Shown piece by piece: positions 17,240-26,323 of a stretch of DNA of 61,328 nucleotides (positions are counted from its first letter, which is position 1; each line of letters opens with the position of its first letter). Under the pieces are notes generated by a model. That model had not been told where the DNA came from, did not search any database, and saw only the letters and a list, made by a program, of their open reading frames with translations. The stretch comes from Candidatus Binatia bacterium (GTDB taxonomy: Bacteria > Desulfobacterota > Binatia > UBA9968 > JAJDTQ01): positions 1-61,328 of the forward strand of contig JAJEAI010000046.1 in assembly GCA_022824205.1 (NCBI GenBank), written 5' to 3'. Position numbers and translations under genes: made by a program.

Positions 17240-18478
17240 ATGGACAAGGCACTCTCCGGCATTCGTATCCTGGACATGACCCACGTCCAGGCAGGTCCCA
17301 CCTCCAGCCAGCTCATGGCCTTTCTGGGCGCCGACGTGATCAAGCTCGAGTCGCCGGCGGGCGACGCCACGCGCAAGCAGCTCCGGGACGTTCCCGACGC
17401 CGACAGCCTCTACTTCACCATGCTGAACTGCAACAAGCGCTCCATCACGGTGAACCTGAAGAACCCCCAGGGCAAGGAGGTCTTCACCCGGCTCGTGAAA
17501 GAGTGCGACGTGCTGCTGGAGAACTTCGGGCCGGGCGTGCTGGAGCGCCTTGGGTTCGGCTGGGAGAAGGTGCACGAGCTGAACCCGCGCATGATCATGG
17601 GCTCCATCAAGGGGTTCGGCAGCGAGGGGCCCTACGCCGCCTTCAAGGCCTACGAGAACGTGGCCCAGGCCATGGGCGGCGCCATGAGCACCAGCGGCAT
17701 GTTCGACGGCCCGCCGGTGGTGACGGGCGCACAGATCGGCGACTCCGGCACCGGCGTGCACCTCTTGGCCGGTATCCTGGCGGCCCTGCTCCAGCGCGAG
17801 CGCACCGGATGCGGCCAGTACGTCGAGACCGCCATGATGGACTGCGTCATGAACCTCTGCCGCGTGAAGTTCCGCGACCATCAGCGCATCGAGCACGGCC
17901 CCCTGGCCGAGTACTCCGTGCAGCAGTTCGAGGACTTCACACCGCGCGCGGGCAACGACTCCGGCGGCGGCCAGTTGGGCAACGCCGTCCCGTGCAAGCC
18001 CGGCGGCGCCAACGACTACCTCTACGTGGTGGTGCAGGAGCACGTGTGGAACGCCCTGGCCACCCGCATCGGCGGCGAGGCGCTGGCCCGGGACCCGCGA
18101 TTCACCGACATCGACGTGCGGCGCGCCAACCAGGCGGAGATGTGGCGCCTGCTGGCGGAGTTCGCCCGCGACTACACCAAGTGGGAGCTGATGGAGATCC
18201 TCAACGACCTCGACGTTCCCTGCGGGCCGATCATGAGCACCAAGGACCTGTCCGGCGACGAGCACGTCAAGCTCCGGGAGATGATGGTGGAGGTGGATCA
18301 TCCCGAGCGCGGCGCCTGGTACAACGTGGGCTGCCCCATCAAGCTCTCCGACTCGCCGGTGGAGGTCAGGCGCTCGCCGCTGCTGGGCGAGCATACCGAC
18401 GAGATCTTGAGCGAGGTACTGGGCTACGGCGCGGACGAGATCGCCCGGCTCAGGAGCGCCGGAGCGTTCACGCGCTAG
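17240..18478 (+). CDS. frc: formyl-CoA:oxalate CoA-transferase-like (CaiB/BaiF, class III)
   Basis: Class III CoA-transferases form an aspartyl-CoA intermediate. The 412-residue product matches formyl-CoA transferase closely along its whole length. Marks include LRDVPDADSLYFTMLNCNKR, GSIKGF, AYENVAQAMGGAMSTSG and the catalytic aspartate D168 in IGDSGTGVHL. The DCVMNLCRVKFRDHQR stretch is characteristic of Frc rather than of CaiB. It should move CoA between formate and oxalate or a similar acid. It lies 44 bases after the TPP enzyme and 45 bases before the acyl-CoA synthetase, all on one strand, forming a likely operon. ATG 17240 follows CAGGGAA. Confidence 0.82.
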   Translation: MDKALSGIRILDMTHVQAGPTSSQLMAFLGADVIKLESPAGDATRKQLRDVPDADSLYFTMLNCNKRSITVNLKNPQGKEVFTRLVKECDVLLENFGPGVLERLGFGWEKVHELNPRMIMGSIKGFGSEGPYAAFKAYENVAQAMGGAMSTSGMFDGPPVVTGAQIGDSGTGVHLLAGILAALLQRERTGCGQYVETAMMDCVMNLCRVKFRDHQRIEHGPLAEYSVQQFEDFTPRAGNDSGGGQLGNAVPCKPGGANDYLYVVVQEHVWNALATRIGGEALARDPRFTDIDVRRANQAEMWRLLAEFARDYTKWELMEILNDLDVPCGPIMSTKDLSGDEHVKLREMMVEVDHPERGAWYNVGCPIKLSDSPVEVRRSPLLGEHTDEILSEVLGYGADEIARLRSAGAFTR

Positions 18479-18523
18479 TCGCTCACCCGGTCGATTCAAC
18501 GCACCCACAAGGAGACCTCGGCC

Positions 18524-20668
18524 ATGCAGGCAGGATCGAACCGACAAGCAGAAGTCCGTGCCGTATTGGAGCGCGTGAAGTCCGAGGGCAGGACGGCGCT
18601 GTCGCCCCTGGAGTGCGGCGGGGTGTTGCGCGCCTATGGTGTCCCGCTGCCGCGGGAAGGGGTGGCCCAGTCGGCGGCCGAGGCCGCGGACCTGGCGGCC
18701 GACATCGGCTTCCCGGTGGTGATGAAGATCGTCTCGGAGGACATCCTGCACAAGACCGAGGCCGGCGGCGTGCTGGTGGGGGTGGTGGACCGGGAGCAGG
18801 CGGAGCAGGCCTACGGGACCCTCTTGAAAAACGCGCGCGCCTACAAGGCCGAGGCCGTGCTGGGCGGAGTCCAGGTCCAGCAGCAGGTGTCGGGCAGGGG
18901 CGTGGAGGTCATCGTCGGCGCGGTGACCGATCCGAGCTTCGGCAAGGTGGTTGCCTTCGGGCTCGGCGGGGTGCTGGTGGAGGTGCTGCGGGACGTGACG
19001 TTCCGGCTGGCGCCGGCGAGCCGCGACGACGCCCTCGCCATGCTCGACGGCGTGGCCGCGACGGAGATCCTTAGGGGAGTCCGGGGCGGCGCGGCGGTAC
19101 ACCGGGAAGCCCTGGCGGATGTCATCGTCGGTGTTTCGGAGTTGGTGAGCGACTTTCCCGAAATCCGCGAGGTGGACCTGAACCCGGTGCTGGCGGACGC
19201 CGACGGCGCCACCGCGGTGGACAGCGTCATGACCGTGGATTTCGCACCGCAACCCGAAACTTACCGGCCGTCCCAGCAGGAGATCGTCTCGGCCATGCGG
19301 CGCATCATGAACCCCAGGGCGGTGGCGGTCATCGGCGCTTCGGACGGGGAAGGGAAGATCGGCAACTCGGTGATGAAGAACATCATCAACGGCGGCTACA
19401 CCGGCGAACTCTACCCCATCAACCCCCGGGCCGACGAGATCCTGGGGAAGAAGTGCTACAAGAGCGTCAAGGACATCCCCGGCGACGTGGACGTGGCCAT
19501 TTTCGCGGTGCCGGCCAAGTTCTGCGCCCCGGCAATGACCGAGGTCGGGGAGAAAGGCATCCCGGGCGCGGTGATGATCCCGTCGGGGTTCGCCGAGGTG
19601 GGCGAGAAGGAGATGCAGGAGGAATTGCTGGCGGAGGCGCGCAAGTACAACGTGCGCGTCATGGGCCCCAACATCTACGGCTTCTACTACACGCCCGCCA
19701 ACCTCTGCGCCACGTTCTGCACACCCTACGACGTCAAGGGACCGGTGGCACTGTCGTCCCAGAGCGGCGGCGTGGGCATGTCCATCATCGGCTTCAGCCG
19801 CTCCACCCGGCTGGGAGTCTCGGCCATCGTCGGGCTGGGCAACAAGTCGGACCTGGACGAGGACGACCTGCTCACGTATTTCGAGCAGGACGACAACACC
19901 CAGGTGGTGGCCATGCACGCGGAAGACCTGAAGGACGGCCGCAGCTTCTACGAGGTCGCCAGCCGGGTGTCGAAGAAGAAGCCGGTGGTGATGCTCAAGG
20001 CCGGGCGCACGCAGCTCGGCGCCCGCGCCGCCGCCTCCCATACCGGCGCCCTGGCGGGCGACGACAAGGTCTACGACGACCTGCTGAAGGCCTGCGGCGT
20101 GGTGCGCGCGTACTCGCTCAACGACATGCTCCAGTTCGCACGGGGGCTGTCGGTGCTGCCCACGCCCAAGGGCGAGGAAATCGTCATCATCACCGGCGCC
20201 GGCGGCTCCGGCGTGCTCCTGTCCGACGCGGTGGTGGTCAACGACCTTTCTCTCATGAAGTTCCCCCAGGACCTGGACGAGGGCTTCAAGCAGTTCATCC
20301 CGCCCTTCGGCGCCTCGGGCAACCCCGTGGACATCACCGGCGGCGAGCCCCCCACCACCTACGAGCGCACCATCCGCTACGGCCTGGAGGACGACCGCAT
20401 CCACGCCCTGATCCTGGGCTACTGGCACACCATCATCACCCCGCCCATGGTGTTCGCCGAGCTGTGCGCGCGGGTGGTGCAGGAGGGACGTGACAAGGGC
20501 ATCGACAAGCCCGTGGTGGTGTCGCTGGTGGGCGACGTGCAGGTGGAGGAGGCGTCCGAGCACCTCTACGAGCGCGGCATCGTAGCGTGTCCCTACACCA
20601 CAGAGCTGCCGGTGGCCATCCTGGGGGCAAAGTACCGGTGGGCGAGGGGAGCCGGGCTGCTGGAATAA
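18524..20668 (+). CDS. NDP-forming acyl-CoA synthetase (acetate-CoA ligase family)
   Basis: The 714-residue product has an ATP-grasp domain first (about 1-230, with MKIVSEDILHKTEAGGVLVG). The CoA-binding and succinyl-CoA-ligase-like domains follow (from about 260: NPRAVAVIGASDGEGKIGNS). The phosphohistidine loop is AASHTGALAGDD. This domain order (3-4 then 1-2-5) is the permuted form of the ADP-forming acetyl-CoA synthetase family. The enzyme makes acyl-CoA from an acid with ATP, or runs in reverse to make ATP. In this operon it may activate formate, oxalate or the carboxylate released by the TPP enzyme. AAGGAGA precedes the ATG. Confidence 0.85.
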   Translation: MQAGSNRQAEVRAVLERVKSEGRTALSPLECGGVLRAYGVPLPREGVAQSAAEAADLAADIGFPVVMKIVSEDILHKTEAGGVLVGVVDREQAEQAYGTLLKNARAYKAEAVLGGVQVQQQVSGRGVEVIVGAVTDPSFGKVVAFGLGGVLVEVLRDVTFRLAPASRDDALAMLDGVAATEILRGVRGGAAVHREALADVIVGVSELVSDFPEIREVDLNPVLADADGATAVDSVMTVDFAPQPETYRPSQQEIVSAMRRIMNPRAVAVIGASDGEGKIGNSVMKNIINGGYTGELYPINPRADEILGKKCYKSVKDIPGDVDVAIFAVPAKFCAPAMTEVGEKGIPGAVMIPSGFAEVGEKEMQEELLAEARKYNVRVMGPNIYGFYYTPANLCATFCTPYDVKGPVALSSQSGGVGMSIIGFSRSTRLGVSAIVGLGNKSDLDEDDLLTYFEQDDNTQVVAMHAEDLKDGRSFYEVASRVSKKKPVVMLKAGRTQLGARAAASHTGALAGDDKVYDDLLKACGVVRAYSLNDMLQFARGLSVLPTPKGEEIVIITGAGGSGVLLSDAVVVNDLSLMKFPQDLDEGFKQFIPPFGASGNPVDITGGEPPTTYERTIRYGLEDDRIHALILGYWHTIITPPMVFAELCARVVQEGRDKGIDKPVVVSLVGDVQVEEASEHLYERGIVACPYTTELPVAILGAKYRWARGAGLLE

Positions 20669-20761
20669 ATGAAATCGCCGCGGTGCGGTCGACTCGCGTT
20701 TGTGAGAACGACGAACAGGACGGCCGCGGCCGAACCGTAGAGGAGTGATTGGAGGACAACC

Positions 20762-21718
20762 ATGGAGAGACTGCCGCGAGGCGCGAACTTTCAACGGGGA
20801 CTGATGCTCTGGCAGATCGGGCTGCACGTCGCGGGCGACCCGAACGAGCCGTACTACGGCAACCGGGACATGTGCATCTCGGTGGGGAGCGGGTCCGCTG
20901 AGAACTTCCGGCCATGGCTGCGCATGTCCACGGGTTCGCCCATCATCGCGCACGCGGTGGCCAAGGGTGACCTGGAGATGTCCATGGTCAACCCGTCGGC
21001 CTTCCTGACCCAGGCCTACCGGGGCGTCGGGCTCTTCAAGGAGCCGCTGCCGCTAAGGGTAGTGGCCTGCTATCCGTCCTGGGACCGCTTCGTGTTCATG
21101 ATCCACCCGCGCACCGGGCTAACTTCTCTGTCGCAGATCAAGGAGCGGCAGTACCCGTTGCGCCTTTCCATCCGCGAGGACGCCACGCACTCGACCCGCG
21201 TGCTGCTGGACCAGACACTGGAGATCTACGGCTTCACCCTGGCGGACCTGGAATCCTGGGGCGGCAGCCTGCAGCTCAACGGCGGCCCGGGCGACGAACG
21301 CCGCATGGCGGCACTCCGGGACGAGACCATCGACGCGGTCTTCGACGAGGGTCTGGTGCTGTGGTTCGATGACGCTCTGTCGCGCGGCATGGAGCCAGTC
21401 ACCCCGGACGATTTTGCCATGGAGCAGCTCAACGCCCTGGGCTGGCGCACGGTGACCATGCCGGCGGGCTGCTATCCCCATCTCAAGGCGGACCATGCCT
21501 GCATCGACTACGGCGGCTGGCCCCTCTACACCCGCGCCTCGCTGCCCGACGAGGACGTCTACAAGGTGTGCGCGGCGCTGAAGGAACGGCAGAACGAGAT
21601 CTACTGGGAAACGCTCACCGGCATCGACCAGTTGTGGAAGGACACCGACGCCACGCCCCTGGACGTGCCGCTGCATCCCGGAGCGGAGCGGTTCTGCAAG
21701 GAGCAGGGCTACCTGTGA
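20762..21718 (+). CDS. TAXI-type TRAP solute-binding-like protein without signal peptide
   Basis: The 318-residue product resembles the TAXI family of solute receptors. It has the pattern ISVGSGSAENFRPWLRMSTG, a segment KGDLEMSMVNPSAFLTQAYRG, and a two-lobed periplasmic-binding-protein layout with a TGIDQLWKDTD-type C-terminus. No signal peptide or lipobox is visible and no TRAP permease lies nearby, so it may be cytoplasmic or have a role other than transport. A good GGAGG lies before the ATG. The stop overlaps the amidase start (TGATG), so the two proteins are probably made together and may share a ligand. Confidence 0.6.
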   Translation: MERLPRGANFQRGLMLWQIGLHVAGDPNEPYYGNRDMCISVGSGSAENFRPWLRMSTGSPIIAHAVAKGDLEMSMVNPSAFLTQAYRGVGLFKEPLPLRVVACYPSWDRFVFMIHPRTGLTSLSQIKERQYPLRLSIREDATHSTRVLLDQTLEIYGFTLADLESWGGSLQLNGGPGDERRMAALRDETIDAVFDEGLVLWFDDALSRGMEPVTPDDFAMEQLNALGWRTVTMPAGCYPHLKADHACIDYGGWPLYTRASLPDEDVYKVCAALKERQNEIYWETLTGIDQLWKDTDATPLDVPLHPGAERFCKEQGYL

Positions 21719-23151
21719 TGGACCTGGAGGCACTCACCCTCGCCGAGGCCGCGCGCCGCATCGAGGCGCGCGAGGTCTCGCCCCTGGATCTGACCCGGGC
21801 GTACCTGGAGCGCATCGACCGCCTGGACCCCGACCTCAACACCTTCGTCACCGTGATGCGGGAGGAGGCGCTGGCGGACGCCGGGCGCGCCGAAGCCGAT
21901 ATCGCCGCGGGCCGCTACCGTGGCGCGCTGCACGGGATTCCCGTCGCCATCAAGGACAGCCTCGCCACCGCCGGCGTGCGCACCACCGCGGGCGCCAAGC
22001 ACCTGTCCGACTGGGTCCCCGACGAGGACGCCACCGTGGTGGCGCGGCTCAAGCAGGCCGGGGCGGTGATCCTGGGCAAGGCCAACATGCACGAGTGGGC
22101 CGCCGGCTGCACCACCATGAACCCCTACTACGGCACCACCCGGAACCCCTGGGACCGGGAACGCGTCTCGGGCGGTTCCAGCGGCGGCTCGGCCGCGTCC
22201 GTGGCCGCGGGCCTGGCGCTGGGCTCCATCGGCACCGACAACGCCGGCTCCGTGCGCAACCCGGCGTCCCTGTGCGGCGTGGTGGGGCTCAAGGCCACTT
22301 ACGGGCGCGTGAGCCGAGTCGGCGGCGTCGCCGGCACCGGTGGCTATTCGACGGACCATTTCGGGGTGCTGACGCGCACGGTGCGCGACAGCGCGCTGAT
22401 GCTGCAGGCCATCGCAGGCAACGACCCCAGGGACCCCCTGTCCAGCGATGCCCCGGTACCGGACTTCAGCGCGCAACTGGCGGAGGGCGTGGCGGGCCTC
22501 AAGATCGGCGTCATCCGCGACTACTTCGACGACCTGGCGGTGGACGAGGTCAAGGAGGCGGTGGCCGGCGCGGTGGATTTGCTGGAGTCCCTGGGCATGT
22601 CCGTGCACGAGCTGTCGGTCCCGCACATGGAGCACATTCCCATGGTGCAACTCGTCACCGCGCGCGCCGAAAACCTGTCCCCGGCCGAGCCGTTCCTGCG
22701 CGCCCGTCCGCGGGACTACAGCCCCGAGTTGCTGTACCGGCAGGTGCGCGCCCTGGCGATTCCCGCCCACGCGTACGTCACCACGCAACGGGTCCGCCGC
22801 CTCATCTGCGAGGCCTTCGACCGGGCCTTCGAGCAGGTGGACGTGATCGTGAGCCCGGCCGTGAGCATGCCGGCGGAAACCATTGAGGAATGCGAGCGAG
22901 GGTACGTGGAGACGGCGGGACGCCGGATCGCGCTGGCGGACGGCCGGGGCACTCGCGGGACCTTGTGCACGATCCCGTTCAACGTCACCGGCGCGCCGGC
23001 CATCAGCGTTCCCTGCGGCTTTTCCGCCCAGGGTCTCCCCATCGGCCTGCAAATCGCCGCGCCCCATTTCGAGGAGCCGGGACTGCTGCGGGTGGCCCAC
23101 GCCTACGAGCAGGCGGCGGGGTGGCATACGCGGAAGCCCCCGGTGGGCTGA
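21718..23151 (+). CDS. amidase signature family amidohydrolase
   Basis: The 477-residue product has the Ser-cisSer-Lys triad of the amidase signature family: K79 in VAIKDS, S154 in the SGGSSGGSAASVAAG loop, and nucleophile S178 in GTDNAGSVRNP. The usual TDTGGS is TDNAGS here. Length and order fit GatA-like amidases, but gatB and gatC are absent, so it is more likely a catabolic amidase. The start is set at the ATG overlapping the upstream stop, which begins at the normal N-terminal helix; an in-frame extension inside the upstream gene is not expected. It ends a five-gene same-strand run. Confidence 0.88.
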   Translation: MDLEALTLAEAARRIEAREVSPLDLTRAYLERIDRLDPDLNTFVTVMREEALADAGRAEADIAAGRYRGALHGIPVAIKDSLATAGVRTTAGAKHLSDWVPDEDATVVARLKQAGAVILGKANMHEWAAGCTTMNPYYGTTRNPWDRERVSGGSSGGSAASVAAGLALGSIGTDNAGSVRNPASLCGVVGLKATYGRVSRVGGVAGTGGYSTDHFGVLTRTVRDSALMLQAIAGNDPRDPLSSDAPVPDFSAQLAEGVAGLKIGVIRDYFDDLAVDEVKEAVAGAVDLLESLGMSVHELSVPHMEHIPMVQLVTARAENLSPAEPFLRARPRDYSPELLYRQVRALAIPAHAYVTTQRVRRLICEAFDRAFEQVDVIVSPAVSMPAETIEECERGYVETAGRRIALADGRGTRGTLCTIPFNVTGAPAISVPCGFSAQGLPIGLQIAAPHFEEPGLLRVAHAYEQAAGWHTRKPPVG

Positions 23152-23593
23152 GAATCCGTGGAAGATCGGGTGAACTGTCATGCCCTGTTGTAGGCGTCAG
23201 GCCCGCGGAACAGGGCTATGGCAAAACTCATGACGTAGGGACCCCTCGAATCGTCATTCCCGCGGAAGCGGGAAGCCAGGGGTTGGGGGGTATGGCGGCC
23301 TCATTGCCCGGCCCCACCCCGCCTGGATTCCCGCTTCTGCGGGAATGACTCGTCGGGGTGTAGCGGGATTCCGTAACTGCCAGAAATCATTGAACAAGAT
23401 TTTATTTGCATATCAATGACGACTCGGGGCGTTGGTGCCGGTTCTTGCGCGACGTTTTGACACCGCCTGTTCCATGGGAATGATGACTTGAGGGCTCTGC
23501 CTCATCAGTATCGACCCAGCCTGGAAGGCGGGAATCCAGGGCGGAGGGGCCAATCGGAGGTGGTTTCACGTTTCATGATGACAAGGAGGCAGC
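23152..23593. other. 442-base intergenic region with palindromic repeat
   Basis: The gap between the amidase and the arylsulfotransferase-like gene holds a complete repeat element at 23252-23351 and a fragment at 23522-23543 of the same family. The rest is unassigned, and I see no open frame or RNA gene. A promoter for the downstream genes must lie here, but none is convincing. Confidence 0.6.
23252..23351. repeat. paired palindromic repeat, about 100 bp (copy A)
   Basis: The element begins CGTCATTCCCGCGGAAGCGG and ends with the inverted counterpart CCCGCTTCTGCGGGAATGAC. The two arms face each other across about 40 bp. The arms are themselves hairpins (TTCCCGC-n-GCGGGAA). Related copies lie at 36539-36638, 53351-53383, 55798-55880 and 57791-57826. 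The layout is that of a REP pair or MITE without coding capacity. Confidence 0.85.
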
Positions 23594-24664
23594 ATGAGAT
23601 ACCGTGAAGTAGGCGTGCTGGTTCATGACAGGGCGAAGACCACGCCCGGCTACACGCTCATCGTGCCGCAGTCGTCAAACAAGGCGTATCTCATCGGCAT
23701 GCGCGGGGAAGTGCTGCACGAGTGGTCGTTCCCACTGTGTCCGGGGAACTACGCTTATCTGCTGCCCAACGGCAATCTGCTCTGGGCCGGGCGCATGGAG
23801 GAGGGACCGCCACTGCGGCGCGGCAAGGGTGGCCTCCTGCGCGAGTATACCTGGGACGGCGACGTCGTGTGGGAATACTGCGACCCGGCCCAGCACCACG
23901 ACTTCCGCAGGCGCCCGGACGGCAGCACTATCTACATCGGCTGGGAGCCGGTGCCCGCGGACGTGCAGCCGCACATCAAGGGCGGGCGGCCCGGCACCGA
24001 GCATGACGGGCTCACCTACGGCGACTACGTGCGCGAGGTGTCGCCGGCGGGCGACACGGTGTGGGAATGGCACGCGTGGCGCGACCTGGACCTGGACCGC
24101 TGGGAGATGTGCCCCTGCTGCGGGCGGGACGAGTTCGCCCATGCCAACGCCTGCTTTCCGCTGGACGATGGCGGCGTCATGCTCAGCTTCCGGCGCCTGA
24201 ACGCCATCATGATGATCGACCGCGAGACCTGCAAGGTGCGCTGGTCGCATCAGGACGTCACCTGGGGCCATCAGCACGACTGCACGGTGCTGCCCAACGG
24301 CAACATCCTGCTGTTCGCCAACGGCATCCACTGCATCGACAACCCCCATTCCCGTGTCATCGAGCTGGACCCGGAGTCGGGCGAAACGGTCTGGTTCTAC
24401 CGGGGCTCCCCCATCTGGACTTTCTTCAGCCCCAACATCAGCGGCGCCCAGCGCTTCGACAACGGCAACACGCTCATCTGCGAGGGGCAGATGGGACGGG
24501 CCTTCGAGGTCACCCAGGCGGGCGAGATCGTCTGGGAGTACGTGTGCCCGTTCTTCGCGGACTACGAGGGCCGCGGCCCCGGCAACAGCATGTTCCGGGT
24601 CTACCGCTACGCGGCCGATTCCCCGGAGATCGGCGGTCGGCTGGCGAGCCCGGTGGCATGGTAG
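23594..24664 (+). CDS. arylsulfotransferase (ASST)-like beta-propeller protein
   Basis: The 356-residue product resembles the ASST family, which transfers sulfate between phenols in the periplasm. Repeated blades read as LLPNGNLLWAG, TVLPNGNILLFANG and RFDNGNTLICEGQ. Conserved histidines occur in AQHHDFRR and WGHQHDC, positions used for catalysis in the family. Unlike classic ASST there is no signal peptide, and a CPCC cluster sits in WEMCPCCGRDEF, so metal binding is possible. The start follows AAGGAGGC. It is the first of three same-strand genes with a BNR propeller and a MoaD-like protein. Enzyme activity is not certain. Confidence 0.72.
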   Translation: MRYREVGVLVHDRAKTTPGYTLIVPQSSNKAYLIGMRGEVLHEWSFPLCPGNYAYLLPNGNLLWAGRMEEGPPLRRGKGGLLREYTWDGDVVWEYCDPAQHHDFRRRPDGSTIYIGWEPVPADVQPHIKGGRPGTEHDGLTYGDYVREVSPAGDTVWEWHAWRDLDLDRWEMCPCCGRDEFAHANACFPLDDGGVMLSFRRLNAIMMIDRETCKVRWSHQDVTWGHQHDCTVLPNGNILLFANGIHCIDNPHSRVIELDPESGETVWFYRGSPIWTFFSPNISGAQRFDNGNTLICEGQMGRAFEVTQAGEIVWEYVCPFFADYEGRGPGNSMFRVYRYAADSPEIGGRLASPVAW

Positions 24665-24697
24665 GCGGGTGAACGGAGAATCATCGGGAGAACCATC

Positions 24698-25900
24698 GTG
24701 AGCGCGATCCGAGTCCTCGTGGGCACCCGCAAGGGAGCCTTTGTCCTCACGGCAGACGGACAACGCCGCGACTGGTCCGTGGCCGGGCCGCACTTCGCCG
24801 GCTGGGAGGTCTACCATCTCAAGGGCTCTCCCGCGGAGCCCGACCGGATCTATGCGTCGCAGAGCGGCGGTTGGTTCGGCCAGGTCATCCAACGCTCCAA
24901 TGACGGCGGCCTGACCTGGGAGCAGCCCGGATCGGCGCCGGCGGCGCGGGATGCTTCCCCCGACGCCGCCGCGGGCGCGCCCATGCCTGGTGGCGAGAGC
25001 AACAGGTTCCTCTACGACACATCCGAGGAAACCGGCCGCCCCCTGACCACACACCAATGGTATGACGGCACCCAGCATCCGTGGGAGTTCGCGCGGGTGT
25101 GGCACCTGGAACCGTCGCTCACCGACCCGGGCGTGGTCTACGCGGGCGTCGAGGACGCCGCGCTGTTCCGCTCCAACGACGGCGGCGAATCGTGGCACGA
25201 GCTTGCGGGCCTGCGCGGCCACGACACGGGCGCCGAGTGGGTGCCCGGCGCGGGCGGCATGTGCCTGCACACGATCCTGCTCGATCCCGGGGACCCGGAG
25301 CGGATGTTCGTCGCCATCTCCGCGGCGGGCTCGTTCCGCACGGACGACGGCGGCCGCACCTGGACGACCATCAACCGCGGCCTGCACTCCGGGTTCCTGC
25401 CCGACCCCACCGCCGAGATCGGCCACTGCGTGCACCGCCTGGCGCTGCACCCGTCGAATCCCGACCGGCTGTTCATGCAGAAGCACTGGGACGTGATGCG
25501 CAGCGACGACGCCGGCGCCAACTGGTACGAGGTCAGCGGCGACCTGCCGAGCGACTTCGGCTTCCCCATCCACGTGCATGCGCACGAACCCGAGACGGTG
25601 TACGTCGTGCCCATCAAGAGCGATTCGGAGCATTATCCCCCAGAGGGCAAGCTGCGGGTCTACCGCAGCCGCACGGGCGGCAACGAATGGGAGGCGCTGA
25701 CGGAAGGACTGCCGCAGAAGGACTGCTACGTGAACGTGCTGCGGGACGCCATGGCGGTGGATTCGCTCGATCCTTGCGGCGTCTATTTCGGCACCACGGG
25801 CGGGCAGGTGTACGTGTCGCCGGACGGGGGCGACCACTGGACCGCCATCGTCCGGGACCTGCCGAGCGTCCTGTCCGTGGAGGTGCAGACCCTGCCATGA
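24698..25900 (+). CDS. BNR/sialidase-like beta-propeller protein
   Basis: The 400-residue product is a WD40/YVTN-BNR type propeller. Asp-box motifs of the form S-x-D-x-G-x-x-W recur: [40 protein letters not shown] and [10 protein letters not shown]. These occur in sialidases, in photosystem II stability factor-like proteins and in many uncharacterised proteins. Sialidase catalytic residues cannot be assigned. A GTG start at 24698 follows GGGAGAACC. There is no signal peptide. The end overlaps the MoaD-like start by four bases (ATGA), tying the two in translation. Confidence 0.8.
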   Translation: MSAIRVLVGTRKGAFVLTADGQRRDWSVAGPHFAGWEVYHLKGSPAEPDRIYASQSGGWFGQVIQRSNDGGLTWEQPGSAPAARDASPDAAAGAPMPGGESNRFLYDTSEETGRPLTTHQWYDGTQHPWEFARVWHLEPSLTDPGVVYAGVEDAALFRSNDGGESWHELAGLRGHDTGAEWVPGAGGMCLHTILLDPGDPERMFVAISAAGSFRTDDGGRTWTTINRGLHSGFLPDPTAEIGHCVHRLALHPSNPDRLFMQKHWDVMRSDDAGANWYEVSGDLPSDFGFPIHVHAHEPETVYVVPIKSDSEHYPPEGKLRVYRSRTGGNEWEALTEGLPQKDCYVNVLRDAMAVDSLDPCGVYFGTTGGQVYVSPDGGDHWTAIVRDLPSVLSVEVQTLP

Positions 25901-26193
25901 TCCGCGTCGCGCTGCCCTACCATCTGCAGACCCTCGCCGGTATCCGCTCCGAGGTGACGCTGACCGTGGCGGGCCCGGTGACCCGGGACAGCGTCCTCGA
26001 CGCCCTCGAAGCGCGCTACCCCGTGCTCCGCGGCACCATCCGCGACCACGCGACTCGCCGCCGCCGGCCGATGGTGCGGTTCTTCGCCTGCAAGGAAGAC
26101 CTCACCCATGAACCGCCGGACGCCCCGCTGCCCGACGCCGTCGCATCCGGCGCCGAGCCCTTGCTCATCGTGGGGGCCATCGCGGGAGGATAG
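25897..26193 (+). CDS. MoaD/ThiS family ubiquitin-like sulfur carrier protein
   Basis: The 98-residue product has the pattern of a beta-grasp sulfur carrier. It starts [14 protein letters not shown], ends in VGAIAGG with the terminal Gly-Gly needed for adenylation and thiocarboxylation, and has the [14 protein letters not shown] helix. The ATG overlaps the BNR gene stop. No MoaE, ThiG or E1-like enzyme is in the window, so its sulfur acceptor is unknown. Its pairing with a BNR propeller suggests a distinct pathway rather than molybdopterin or thiamine synthesis. Confidence 0.8.
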   Translation: MIRVALPYHLQTLAGIRSEVTLTVAGPVTRDSVLDALEARYPVLRGTIRDHATRRRRPMVRFFACKEDLTHEPPDAPLPDAVASGAEPLLIVGAIAGG

Positions 26194-26323
26194 GACGCCA
26201 TTCCTGGCGGCGCAACGGATCGCTGGTGATAGAAAGGTACTTGGGCGTCGACCCGCACTACGTGCCGACCATCATGAAGTGTCGGTGCCAGTCACTGAGT
26301 CTTCGTTGTTGCCGCAGCCATGG

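Noticed and set aside
17192..20953. 1253-codon open frame on the minus strand opposite frc and the CoA ligase
   Set aside because: It is antisense to two genes with clear family motifs. Its product is a low-complexity run of H, R, G and V, as high-GC shadows are.
23252..23351. Possible CRISPR-like repeat
   Set aside because: Only two facing arms, no regular spacers, and the copies are dispersed and inverted rather than tandem.
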